Shown here in pieces: positions 27,449 through 35,884 of a stretch of DNA of 64,000 nt. Below the pieces are notes generated by a model. That model was not told the origin of the DNA. It worked only from the letters and a program-made list of their open reading frames with translations, and did not search any database. The stretch's first letter is position 1, and the number at the start of each line of letters is the position of its first letter. Source of the stretch: Pontibacter actiniarum (GTDB lineage: Bacteria; Bacteroidota; Bacteroidia; Cytophagales; Hymenobacteraceae); contig NZ_CP021235.1 in assembly GCF_003585765.1 (NCBI RefSeq), positions 2,914,001 to 2,978,000 of the forward strand. Direction: 5' to 3'. Both the position numbers and the translations under genes were made by a program.

Positions 27449-28069
27449 ATGGAAATTATACTTGCCACGCTTTCTGCCCTCTTTTCAGTTGTAAACCCGT
27501 TTGGTGCCATGCCGGTGTTCCTTACCCTCACCCAGGACGATACCGCCGAGCAGCGCAACCAGCAGGCCCTGAAGGCATGTTTATACATGGTGGGCATTCT
27601 GGCAGTGTTTTTTCTGGCAGGCCAGTACGTGCTCAACTTCTTCGGCATCCGCATCCACGACCTGCGCATTGCGGGTGGCCTCATGATCATGCGCGCCGGC
27701 TTTGAGCTGCTCTCGCCGGGCGGCAGCAAAAAGAAAATCGCCCCGGATGTGGTGGAGGAAGGGCAGCAGAAGGAAGACATTTCCTTCACGCCGCTTGCCA
27801 TGCCCATGCTTTCCGGCCCCGGCGCCATCGCCGTAAGTATAGGCCTGTTCACCACCTCGCTTTCTTACCTGGACATGGTCATGATCCTGATCGGCATTAT
27901 ACTGCTGGCGGTTGTCTCGTACGTTATCCTGCGCTTTTCGCACCAGCTTACGCGCTTTATGGGCAAGTCCGGTTTGGCGGCGCTTTCCCGCATCATGGGT
28001 TTTATTGTGCTTTCCATCGGGGTTAACTTTATTGTGTCAGCACTCACGGCCCTGTTCTTTACAGAGTAG
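27449..28069 (+). CDS. MarC family integral membrane protein
   Basis: This 206-residue protein has six predicted transmembrane helices in two groups, with the family blocks VNPFGAMPVFLTLT near the N-terminus, GIRIHDLRIAGGLMIMRAGFELL and MPMLSGPGAIAVSIGLF in the centre. MarC/UPF0056 proteins are inner-membrane proteins of uncertain function; an early link to antibiotic resistance was not upheld. It diverges from purK. Confidence 0.92.
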   Translation: MEIILATLSALFSVVNPFGAMPVFLTLTQDDTAEQRNQQALKACLYMVGILAVFFLAGQYVLNFFGIRIHDLRIAGGLMIMRAGFELLSPGGSKKKIAPDVVEEGQQKEDISFTPLAMPMLSGPGAIAVSIGLFTTSLSYLDMVMILIGIILLAVVSYVILRFSHQLTRFMGKSGLAALSRIMGFIVLSIGVNFIVSALTALFFTE

Positions 28070-28397
28070 CGGGGCTCTTTTTCCTTCACGCCCCGGTGCA
28101 CCGCAGCAGTGGCTATCGCGCTGGACCTTAATATGAACCTCAATATGATACTAAGCCTGAACCCCAAGCCGGTGCCTTGGAGGTTTTCGGCCCTGTTTGC
28201 GGGGAGGCCGCCAAAGCAAGAGCAGCCGGGAGCCGGACGGCTTCACCACTCATCGGCAGGTTATGTGCTAAAACGCCCCTGTGTGCAGTAGAAACCACAA
28301 TCCATGCGCATCCTTTGCCCGTAAACCCGCTTTTGAGTAACTTTATAAGGATATATGTGCCTGCGGGCATTACAGAATCAAAACTAAACCCAACAAA
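28070..28397. other. Intergenic region upstream of the M16 peptidase operon
   Basis: The 328 bases after the MarC gene hold no convincing gene; short open frames here lack family features. The last 85 bases contain a possible promoter (28314-28345). Confidence 0.5.
28314..28345 (+). promoter_or_regulatory. Possible promoter of the M16 peptidase pair
   Basis: TTTG at 28314-28317 lies 20 bases before TAACTTTA (28338-28345), one mismatch from TAnnTTTG. The start codon follows 52 bases later. Confidence 0.4.
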
Positions 28398-29756
28398 ATG
28401 AGACACAGATTAGTCGCTCTGTTGCTGCTGCTGGCTTTTACCGTCACTACGGCAATGGCACAGCAAGGCAACCAGCAAAACAACATCCTGCCCTACCCTA
28501 TCCACCAGAAACAGCTGGATAACGGCCTGAACGTGGTAACGGTGCCTTACAACAGCCCCGGCCTGGCCGCCTTCTATATTGTAGTGCGCGCCGGCTCACG
28601 CGAGGAAGTAGAGAAAGGCAAAACCGGCTTTGCGCACTTCTTTGAGCACATGATGTTCCGGGGTACCGAGAAGTACAGCAAGGAGGCCTACGGCGATATC
28701 ATGAAAGCCATGGGGGCCGCCGCCAACGCCAACACCTCCATCGACCGCACCGTGTACCACATGACGGGCAATGCCGAGATGCTCGACAAGATGTTCGAGA
28801 TTGAGGCCGACCGTTTCCAGAACCTGAAGTACAGCGTGCACGATTTTAAAACAGAGGCCGGCGCCGTGAAAGGCGAGTACACCAAGAACTCCGCCAGCCC
28901 CTACCAGCAGCTGTACGAGAAGCTGGTGAGCACCGCCTTTAAGAAACACACCTACGCCCACACCACCATGGGCTTTTTTGAGGACGTGGTAGACATGCCC
29001 AACCAGTACGACTACTCCCTCACCTTCTTCGACCGCTTCTACCGCCCGGAGTACGCCACTATCGTGGTGGTAGGCGATGTAACACCGGAGCGGGTAAACA
29101 ACCTGGCGCAGCAGTACTTCGGCGACTGGAAGCGCGGCAGCTATAAGCCGGATATCGCCACGGAGCCGAAGCAGAAAGAAACCCGCTACGCGCACGTAAA
29201 GCAGGAAGGTTTCCCGCCTTACCTGAGCCTGAACTTCAAAGGCCCCGCTTTCTCCGACAAAGACAAAGACCTGCCGGCCCTGAGCATCCTCTCTACCATA
29301 CTTTTCGCCGAAAACTCCGACCTGTACCGCAAGCTGGTGGTTAATGAGCAGAAGGCGCGTTTTATCGGTGGCGGCCCGCAGTTCTCCCGCGACCCGAACC
29401 TGATTTCCGTGTCTGCCTCGCTACTGGACGCAAAGGACATGCAGTATGTAAAGGATGAGCTGATGAAGGCCCTGCAGGATGCGAAAACAAAGCCGATAGA
29501 TGCCCAAAAGATCGAGGAAACAAAGTCCCGCATCAAGTACAGCTTTGCCATGAGCATGGACAGCCCGGATGCGATTGCCAACTCCCTGGCCCGCTTTATC
29601 TGGCTCTCGGGCAATCCGGAGTCGCTCAACAACATCTACAAAGTATACGACAGCATCACGGCGCAGGACCTGATGAATGCCGCCAAGAAGTACTTCGTAA
29701 CCGAGACGATGACGGTAGGCACGATCGCCCCAACGGAGAAGTCACCGGTAAAATAA
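28398..29756 (+). CDS. M16 family zinc peptidase, catalytic subunit type
   Basis: This 452-residue protein has a signal peptide (about 1-21, ending in AMAQ). The inverted zinc motif HFFEH occurs in GFAHFFEHMMFRGTEKYS, with the expected distal Glu in FKTEAGAVKGEY. Length and domain pair fit the M16B (mitochondrial-processing-peptidase-like) group, exported to the periplasm. The next gene encodes an M16 relative without the zinc motif, so the two probably form a heterodimer. They are separated by 45 bases. Confidence 0.93.
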   Translation: MRHRLVALLLLLAFTVTTAMAQQGNQQNNILPYPIHQKQLDNGLNVVTVPYNSPGLAAFYIVVRAGSREEVEKGKTGFAHFFEHMMFRGTEKYSKEAYGDIMKAMGAAANANTSIDRTVYHMTGNAEMLDKMFEIEADRFQNLKYSVHDFKTEAGAVKGEYTKNSASPYQQLYEKLVSTAFKKHTYAHTTMGFFEDVVDMPNQYDYSLTFFDRFYRPEYATIVVVGDVTPERVNNLAQQYFGDWKRGSYKPDIATEPKQKETRYAHVKQEGFPPYLSLNFKGPAFSDKDKDLPALSILSTILFAENSDLYRKLVVNEQKARFIGGGPQFSRDPNLISVSASLLDAKDMQYVKDELMKALQDAKTKPIDAQKIEETKSRIKYSFAMSMDSPDAIANSLARFIWLSGNPESLNNIYKVYDSITAQDLMNAAKKYFVTETMTVGTIAPTEKSPVK

Positions 29757-29801
29757 GGCCGGACGCACACCAAAGTATAAAGACAAAGAGACTTGAATAG
29801 C

Positions 29802-31442
29802 ATGAAAAAAATAGCTGCATACATACTGCCTGTCGCCTTGCTGGCCGCCTCGTGCGCCAAACAGCCGCAGGCATCCCAGCCAACCAACACCCAAGCAACT
29901 GCTACAACCACTACAGCCACAGCGGCTCCTTTTGATGCCAACCAGGCATTTGGCCCCGGCAAAGTGGTCGAGCTAAAGCAGCCGGAGTCGAATAAGGTGA
30001 TCATCAAGCTGATGTTCAAAAACGGCTCTATGGTAGACCCTGCCGACAAAAAAGGCCTGACCTATACGACCGCCCAGATGGTCACGGAATCCGGTACGCA
30101 GGAAATGCCGGTTGCGCAGATCAAAGACAAGATCTACCCGTGGGCGGCCAACTACTACGCCAACGTAGACAAAGAGGTCACCACCTTTACCTTTGCCGTG
30201 CACCAGGATTTCCTGGACGAGTTCTACCCGATTGTGCGTGGCCTGCTTTTACAGCCTGCTTTTGCCGAGGACGACTTTAAGCGTGTAAAGTCTAACCAGC
30301 AGAACTTCGTGGACCAGGTAATCCGGGCTTCTTCGGATGAAGAGTACAGCAAAAAGGCGCTGGAAGACCTGCTGTTCCGGGGCACCAACTACCAGCATGT
30401 GGTAGAGGGAACCTCCGCCACCGTTCCCAACATCACCCTGGATGATGTAAAGAAGCACTGGCAGAACTACTTTACCGAAAACAACGTGCTGATCGGAATT
30501 GCCGGTAACTACAGCCAGGACTTCCTGAACAAGCTGAAGGCGGATGTGGCGCAGCTGTCGGATGTAAACCCTAGCATCCCGAACGCCGCTGAACCGAACA
30601 AGCCCGACGGCGTGCAGGTAGAGATCATCAAAAAGAGCGATGCTTTGGGCTCCGCCATTTTCACGGGCACCCCGATGCCCGTTACTCGCTCTGCCGATGA
30701 CTTTGCAGCCCTGATGGTAGCCAACTCCTACTTAGGCGAGCACCGCAAAAGCTACGGCAAGCTGTACGACAAGATCCGCACGACCCGCTCCATGAACTAC
30801 GGCGACTACTCCTACATTGAGTGGTACGACCAGGGCGGCTCCTTCCAGCTGCCCAACCCGAACGTGCCCCGCACCTCCAATTACTTTGCCCTTTGGATCA
30901 GGCCGGTGCAGATCGCCGAGGGCCTGAAAAAGCAGTATGCCGAGCTCGACACCATTGATGTGGGCCACGCGCACTTTGCGCTCCGTCTGGCCATCCGCGA
31001 AGTGGATAACCTGATCAAGAATGGCATGACGCAGGAGGAGTTTGAGCTGACGCGCAAGTTCCTGCGCTCTTACATGAAGCTCTACATCCAGACAACCGAG
31101 AAGCAACTGGGCTTCCTGATGGACTCCCGCTTCTACGGCCGCCAGGATTACATTGAGGAGATGGACCGCCTGCTGGCAAACCTGACGGTAGAGGACGTGA
31201 ACAAGGCTGTGAAAAAGTATTGGCAGACCGACAACATGTTTATCACCATCGTAACCGACGACAGCGAGGCGGAGCCTCTGAAGCAGGCGCTGCTAAACAA
31301 CACACCCTCGCCGATGAGCTACTCCAACCTGGTAAAGGAAGGGTTGCCACAGGAGGTATTGGCCGAAGACGATGTGATTGCCAACTACAGAGTGAATGTG
31401 AAGGACGTCAAGATAATCGACAGTAAAGACACCTTCCGCTAA
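29802..31442 (+). CDS. M16 family lipoprotein lacking the zinc motif, partner subunit
   Basis: This 546-residue protein starts with a lipoprotein signal (MKKIAAYILPVALLAASC) followed by a Thr/Ala/Gln-rich linker. The rest has the M16 fold (VIIKLMFKNGSMVDPADKKGLTYTT, VLIGIAGNYSQDFL, ANSYLGEHRKSYGKLYDKIR) but no HxxEH where the active peptidase has it. It likely works as the structural or substrate-binding partner of the upstream enzyme, as in other alpha/beta M16 pairs. I use the start at 29802, which opens the signal, over one nine bases upstream. A strong terminator follows. Confidence 0.9.
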   Translation: MKKIAAYILPVALLAASCAKQPQASQPTNTQATATTTTATAAPFDANQAFGPGKVVELKQPESNKVIIKLMFKNGSMVDPADKKGLTYTTAQMVTESGTQEMPVAQIKDKIYPWAANYYANVDKEVTTFTFAVHQDFLDEFYPIVRGLLLQPAFAEDDFKRVKSNQQNFVDQVIRASSDEEYSKKALEDLLFRGTNYQHVVEGTSATVPNITLDDVKKHWQNYFTENNVLIGIAGNYSQDFLNKLKADVAQLSDVNPSIPNAAEPNKPDGVQVEIIKKSDALGSAIFTGTPMPVTRSADDFAALMVANSYLGEHRKSYGKLYDKIRTTRSMNYGDYSYIEWYDQGGSFQLPNPNVPRTSNYFALWIRPVQIAEGLKKQYAELDTIDVGHAHFALRLAIREVDNLIKNGMTQEEFELTRKFLRSYMKLYIQTTEKQLGFLMDSRFYGRQDYIEEMDRLLANLTVEDVNKAVKKYWQTDNMFITIVTDDSEAEPLKQALLNNTPSPMSYSNLVKEGLPQEVLAEDDVIANYRVNVKDVKIIDSKDTFR

Positions 31443-31468
31443 AGTTTTATACTTACAAAGGCACAGCG

Positions 31469-31501
31469 AAAGCCGCAGACTGTACGTCTGCGGCTTTTTT
31501 G
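31469..31501 (+). terminator. Terminator after the M16 pair
   Basis: Perfect stem AAAGCCGCAGAC/GTCTGCGGCTTT with loop TGTAC, then a T-run. Confidence 0.9.
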
Positions 31502-31559
31502 TTTCGCTCCACCCGGCAAACGGTAGGCTACACTAAAACACAAAGGTATTATTCTACTA

Positions 31560-31567
31560 TATTTTTG
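31560..31567 (+). promoter_or_regulatory. Possible -7 box for the cytochrome c gene
   Basis: TATTTTTG matches TAnnTTTG, 98 bases before the start codon, in an AT-rich stretch. No matching -33 element is seen. Confidence 0.25.
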
Positions 31568-31664
31568 ATTTATTTATACTTTGTTTTGATATTCACCAAC
31601 TCTTCTGCACCTGTGCTCCCCTTGCTTACACGGATCATCAAACACTTAACGCGAACATAAACGA

Positions 31665-32663
31665 ATGAAAAAAGCCTTGAAGATTGTTGGCTATGTAGTG
31701 GTGGTGGCGATGGTGGCCATTGCCGCCGGCATCATCTACCTACAGTACGCTTTCCCTAACGTTGATGCAGCCCCCAACATCAGCGTGGATCGGACGGCTG
31801 CCCAGATAGAGCGCGGCCGTTACCTGGCAAACCATGTGGCCGTCTGCATCGACTGCCACTCCACCCGCGACTTCTCCCGCCTGGCAGCACCGCCGGTGCC
31901 GGGCACCTTCGGCAAAGGCGGCGACAGGTTTGACCACTCCCTGGGGTTCCCGGGCACGTTTTACGCCAAAAACATCACCTCAGACAAAGAGACCGGCATC
32001 GGCACCTGGACCGACGGGGAGGTGTACCGCGCCATTACCAGAGGCGTGAGCAAGGACGGAGAACCTCTTTTCCCGGTGATGCCCTACAAATCGTACAGCC
32101 AGCTCACCACCGAAGATGCGTACGCCATTGTGGCCTACATCCGAACCCTTGCGCCCATCAAGCATAAAGTGCCGGAGTCAGACCCCGACTTCCCGATGAA
32201 CCTGATCCTGCGCACCATGCCCTCAAACGATACGCCCCCAGCGTTTGATAAAACAGCCTTGAATGATGACCTGGCCTATGGCAAGTACCTCGTTACCGTT
32301 GGCGGTTGCGGCGACTGCCACACCCCCCAGGATAAAGGCGCACCTGTTGCAGGTAAGTTTATGGCCGGCGGCATGGCCTTTACCTTTCCGAACGGGGCAG
32401 TACTGCGCTCTGCCAACATCACCCCAGACAAAGGCACCGGCATCGGCACCTGGTCGGAGGATGCCTTTGTTAAGCGCTTTAAGACGTATGCGGACGAAAA
32501 AGCAACAGCCAAGCAGCTCGCTCCGGGCGATTTTCAGACGCTGATGCCCTGGAAAATGTACGCCGGCATGAAAGAGGAGGACCTGCGCGCCATTTACAAG
32601 TACCTGATGAGCCTGGAGCCTAACAGGAACAAAGTCACACGCTTTACCCCTGCCAAATCATAG
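31665..32663 (+). CDS. Di-haem c-type cytochrome, membrane-anchored
   Basis: This 332-residue protein has an N-terminal membrane anchor (about 7-28) and two cytochrome c domains with haem motifs CIDCH (61-65) and CGDCH (215-219). Each domain has the pattern ITSDKETGIGTWTDGEVYRA or ITPDKGTGIGTWSEDAF and a likely Met ligand further on (VMPYKSYSQL, LMPWKMYAGM). The layout resembles the cytochrome subunits of periplasmic alcohol or aldehyde dehydrogenases, but no such dehydrogenase is adjacent. It should carry electrons in the periplasm. It needs the Ccm or Ccs maturation system, not seen here. Confidence 0.92.
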   Translation: MKKALKIVGYVVVVAMVAIAAGIIYLQYAFPNVDAAPNISVDRTAAQIERGRYLANHVAVCIDCHSTRDFSRLAAPPVPGTFGKGGDRFDHSLGFPGTFYAKNITSDKETGIGTWTDGEVYRAITRGVSKDGEPLFPVMPYKSYSQLTTEDAYAIVAYIRTLAPIKHKVPESDPDFPMNLILRTMPSNDTPPAFDKTALNDDLAYGKYLVTVGGCGDCHTPQDKGAPVAGKFMAGGMAFTFPNGAVLRSANITPDKGTGIGTWSEDAFVKRFKTYADEKATAKQLAPGDFQTLMPWKMYAGMKEEDLRAIYKYLMSLEPNRNKVTRFTPAKS

Positions 32664-32696
32664 TGCCCCGCTCTCAGGCGTTTCCCTGTACTCCGA

Positions 32697-32727
32697 AGGC
32701 TGCCTGCTCTGCGGGCAGCTTTTTTTG
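32697..32727 (+). terminator. Terminator after the cytochrome c gene
   Basis: GCTGCC/GGCAGC stem with an eight-base loop and a long T-run (32720-32726). It lies inside the 5' extension of the next open frame, which supports the later start for that gene. Confidence 0.75.
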
Positions 32728-32779
32728 TTGCAGGTCTGGATCGGATGTCGTATCATCGCTGCCAAGAACAGCTATTAGC

Positions 32780-33250
32780 ATGCAACTTTACGCACAAGAC
32801 GAAGAAAATACCCCGCTTACCCTTGCCTACGCCAGCTTCTGGACACGACTGGCGGCCTTTTTTATTGATGCCCTCATTATGTCGCTGGTCATGGCCGTGG
32901 TCCTCTCTGTACTGGGCCTGCCGCTGGCGCCGGAGCTGGACGACATAGAGAACCGCCTGAAAATGAACGGCATCAGCGCGTTTATTGGCTGGCTTTACTA
33001 TGCCGGCTTTGAGAGTTCAGCCAAACAGGCCACACTGGGCAAGCAGATGCTCGGTATTTTTGTAACAGACAGCGACGGCTACCGCATTTCCTTTGCCCGT
33101 GCCTCCGGCCGCTATTTCGGGAAAATGCTCTCGGGCCTTATTCTCCTCATCGGCTACCTGATGGCTGCCTTTACCGCACGCCGCCAGGCCCTGCACGACA
33201 AACTGGCGAATACGCTCGTGCTGCAGCACCCGGGAAACCAGCAAGCCTAG
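32780..33250 (+). CDS. RDD family membrane protein
   Basis: This 156-residue protein has the RDD domain: YASFWTRLAAFFIDALIMSLVM with Arg and Asp, a second helix (ISAFIGWLYYAGFESS), then TLGKQMLGIFVTDSDGYRISFARASGRYFGKML. Family members have two or three membrane helices; some act as Na+/H+ antiporters, most are uncharacterised. I start it at 32780, since the open frame upstream runs over the previous gene's terminator. A second RDD protein lies 170 bases further on. Confidence 0.88.
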   Translation: MQLYAQDEENTPLTLAYASFWTRLAAFFIDALIMSLVMAVVLSVLGLPLAPELDDIENRLKMNGISAFIGWLYYAGFESSAKQATLGKQMLGIFVTDSDGYRISFARASGRYFGKMLSGLILLIGYLMAAFTARRQALHDKLANTLVLQHPGNQQA

Positions 33251-33273
33251 AAGTATCCTGCCTACCATAACGC

Positions 33274-33314
33274 TAAAAGCAATGCCAGCGCCTCCGGCGC
33301 TGGCATTGCTTTTA
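33274..33314 (+). terminator. Terminator between the two RDD genes
   Basis: A perfect 19-base inverted repeat (33274-33292 and 33296-33314) with loop TCC and a TTTTA end. Confidence 0.85.
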
Positions 33315-33419
33315 TAAAACTGTGATAAATAAGCTACTTACATTCTAAAAATTACCGCTCACCCTGCAACTAAGCATGCGCCTACAAGTATAAAAAAGGA
33401 CGTGACATGAAAACGGCCT

Positions 33420-33851
33420 ATGCAAACGACCTATACCCAGAGTAAGAACAAAGCAGCACTTGCAGACCTAGGCACGCGCCTGATGGCTTTTTCGCTCGAT
33501 GTGCTGCTCCTGCTCACCCTGGTAGCAGTCACTGACTTCTACACCTTTAGCAGCAACGAACAGGCGCTGCTTCTTAAGCCGGAGCGCCTGCTGCACCTGC
33601 TGCTTGCCTGGCTATACTTTGCAGGCACTGAAACCTGCGCCTGCCAGGGCACCCTGGGCAAGCACCTCATGAACCTGCGTGTAACCGACGCGGCCGGCGA
33701 CCGCCTCACCATTAAAGCGGCCACCATTCGCTTTTTCGCCAGGCCTGTTTCGGCCCTTATGCTGCTCTTCCGGTTCCTGACAGACTCCGCCTACGACTCC
33801 CGCCGCACTTTCCATGACCGCCTGGCCGACTCACAGGTGGTAGAGCGCTAG
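33420..33851 (+). CDS. Second RDD family membrane protein
   Basis: This 143-residue protein is a divergent paralogue of the previous one: LADLGTRLMAFSLDVLLLLTLVA, a helix near 60-72 (LLHLLLAWLYFAGTE), then TLGKHLMNLRVTDAAGDRLTIKAATIRFFARPVSALML. It ends one base before the stop codon of the convergent DUF389 gene at 33852, with no room for a terminator between them. Confidence 0.85.
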   Translation: MQTTYTQSKNKAALADLGTRLMAFSLDVLLLLTLVAVTDFYTFSSNEQALLLKPERLLHLLLAWLYFAGTETCACQGTLGKHLMNLRVTDAAGDRLTIKAATIRFFARPVSALMLLFRFLTDSAYDSRRTFHDRLADSQVVER

Positions 33852-35132
33852 TTACTTTTTCGCGGGTTTTCCCTGGTAGTCCAGCATGGTGATGTTGAAC
33901 ATCGGGTCTGCTTTCCAGTTCTTGGCTTTGATACGCTTGTACAGTATATCCTGAATCAGCTGCTTTGCCTGCTCATCAGTTAAGGAGTCGTTTCGGTTGT
34001 AAAGGTAAAGCTCGCAGATAACCGGGTTTAAATCAGGCAGCGTGCCGCGTGTAAACCGGGCACTTACTTCGATGGTCTCTATGCCCTCCAGCTTATTCAG
34101 CTCTGAACGCATCACCTCCGTAATTCGGGTGCTGAGGCTGGCTTTCTGCAAGGCAGGCTGGTTCGAGAACTGCCAGTAAAGCATCCCGGCTATAACCACA
34201 GCCGATAAGCCCAGCGAAAGCTTAAACACATACTCCTTACCTGTGGCGAAGCGCACGCCTTTTACCGTTACATTACCCAGCAGCCTGAACACGGTGGCTG
34301 CTGAGAGCTGGATGACCGCCAACTGAAAGATTAACAGAAAAACGCCGCTACGGATCAGTTGCCAGTTGCCGAAGTTAAGCGACATGCCTATCAGGCCTGT
34401 AGGAGGCGCCAGCGAAGCAGCCACCAGCATACCCACTGCCGCACCTGACACCAGGCTGTCGCGCTCGGACTGTATCAGGTTTACGGCCCCTGCCACTCCT
34501 GCCGCCAACGGAAGCAGAAAGGTAACGACAGAGATATGGCTCACACTTACCATCAGCGTGGTGGCGTGCTGGTGGTTCATAACCAATGAAATGAGATAGG
34601 TGGTGAGGATGGCCGCCCCAATGGCCATAAAGTAGCGCTGCAGGCTCTGCCTGAGCAGGCCCATTTTGCCCGCTGCTGCCCCTAAAGCTGCATTCATAGC
34701 AGGGCCGGCAAACGGGGAGACCAGCATGGCAGCCACCAGCAGGTAGCTTGTGTTTGTGTAAAACCCAACCCACACCAGAATGCCTCCCGCAATAGAATAA
34801 ATGATCAAGCCGGTTTTAGAGCCCACGCTTTGCAGGCCTCCCAGAAAGATCTCGATCGGGCTTCGGTTGGAGACGTCCGTCACCTGGTCTGGCGCACTTC
34901 CCTTTGGGGGATACAGGGTTATCACGCCACGGGGTATAAGGTTGATCTCCGCATCTTCGTACTGGCCTATACTATCAATAAACTTGCTAACCAGCTGGTT
35001 ATTCAGGTGTACTGTTACCAGTTCCCCCTCTGCCATCGACTGCACCATCAGGTTCTTGCCCTGGTGCTCTTCTGCAATTTTTCTTATCTCTTCGCCTTGT
35101 CCTTCCTTTACTCTTATCGTTAACCTGCGCAT
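33852..35132 (-). CDS. DUF389 (TIGR00341-type) membrane protein
   Basis: This 426-residue protein has a soluble N-terminal domain (MRRLTIRVKEGQGEEIRKIA to about 100), then six or so membrane helices with AAMLVSPFAGPAMNAALGAAAGK and AASLAPPTGLIGMSLNFGNW, both characteristic of the family, and a soluble C-terminal domain (about 330-426). No function is established. On the minus strand it follows the histidine phosphatase gene after a terminator. Confidence 0.88.
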   Translation of the reverse strand: MRRLTIRVKEGQGEEIRKIAEEHQGKNLMVQSMAEGELVTVHLNNQLVSKFIDSIGQYEDAEINLIPRGVITLYPPKGSAPDQVTDVSNRSPIEIFLGGLQSVGSKTGLIIYSIAGGILVWVGFYTNTSYLLVAAMLVSPFAGPAMNAALGAAAGKMGLLRQSLQRYFMAIGAAILTTYLISLVMNHQHATTLMVSVSHISVVTFLLPLAAGVAGAVNLIQSERDSLVSGAAVGMLVAASLAPPTGLIGMSLNFGNWQLIRSGVFLLIFQLAVIQLSAATVFRLLGNVTVKGVRFATGKEYVFKLSLGLSAVVIAGMLYWQFSNQPALQKASLSTRITEVMRSELNKLEGIETIEVSARFTRGTLPDLNPVICELYLYNRNDSLTDEQAKQLIQDILYKRIKAKNWKADPMFNITMLDYQGKPAKK

Positions 35133-35194
35133 ATATTGTCCTTGATTATACTACCTACTACGGCTGCGGGTGGCATTAGAGTTAGCCTGGAACA

Positions 35195-35229
35195 TAAAAG
35201 CCCGCGCCGGGGAAAGGCGCAGGCTTTTA
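35195..35229 (-). terminator. Terminator of the histidine phosphatase gene
   Basis: TAAAAGCC-n-GCGCC pairs with GGCGC-n-GGCTTTTA around a seven-base loop, giving a T-run on the minus strand. Confidence 0.7.
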
Positions 35230-35254
35230 CGGAAGGAGAATAGAAGCCGGGTAC

Positions 35255-35836
35255 TTAGCGGCTCGCTACCCCGTAGTTAACTGTTACTACCGTCGCGGTG
35301 CCGTCCGGCAGAACGGTTACTTTAAAGAGGTAGTCGTACTGTGTCTCCGAGATGTCCGGCACCGGGCGCTTTGCCCCAAACTCCTCAATAATAGGCAAAA
35401 CCGTGTTGGAGTGCCCAACCACTACTACCGTCTGCCCCGCGTGGTCTTTCAGGATGGTGTCTTTCAGGCTGTTGAAGCTATGCGCCTCATACACCTTCAT
35501 CTGCAGCCCCTCTGCCTCAGCTAAAGGCTGAAGCGTGCTCCGGTTGCGCTTATACTTGGTGGTGTAGAGGGCGGCGATCTCCTGCTCCTCCAGCAGGTCG
35601 CGCAGCGCCTCCGCCCGTGCCAGCCCTCCCGGCGTCAGGTCCGGGTCTTGTTCTGATGGGTTAGAGATGTCTTTCTCGGCATGGCGCACCAGGTACACCA
35701 CCGTAGGTTGGGCGTTGTTGTCAACAGGGTTAACAACGGCGACGCTCCCCTCCTGCCCGCCAGGCGACTGACGACAGGCCGCAGCAGTTAACAGCAGCAA
35801 CAGGAGCCATACCTGTCGAAGTAAAGTTCTTTTCAT
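35255..35836 (-). CDS. Histidine phosphatase family lipoprotein
   Basis: This 193-residue protein has a lipoprotein signal (LLLLTAAAC, Cys21) and a histidine phosphatase domain: VYLVRHAEKD carries the RHG-like motif with the catalytic His, followed by LTPGGLARAEALRDLL and a second catalytic His in VVVVGHSNTVLPII. The family includes SixA and phosphoglycerate mutase-like enzymes. The protein would sit in the periplasm or at the outer membrane; its substrate is unknown. It lies 48 bases downstream of the large TPR protein and is probably co-transcribed with it. Confidence 0.9.
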   Translation of the reverse strand: MKRTLLRQVWLLLLLLTAAACRQSPGGQEGSVAVVNPVDNNAQPTVVYLVRHAEKDISNPSEQDPDLTPGGLARAEALRDLLEEQEIAALYTTKYKRNRSTLQPLAEAEGLQMKVYEAHSFNSLKDTILKDHAGQTVVVVGHSNTVLPIIEEFGAKRPVPDISETQYDYLFKVTVLPDGTATVVTVNYGVASR

Positions 35837-35884
35837 GTAATGTTGTTTTAAGTGAGTATGTAGAAGTGGGTAATTGGTTTTGAA

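Noticed and set aside
31561..31573. TATACTTTG strings as Bacteroidota -7 boxes
   Set aside because: Spacing does not fit TAnnTTTG (one or three bases instead of two), and most copies of the heptamer lie inside genes in both orientations.
32663..32779. 39-codon N-terminal extension of the first RDD protein
   Set aside because: It contains the terminator of the cytochrome c gene, so translation more likely starts at 32780.
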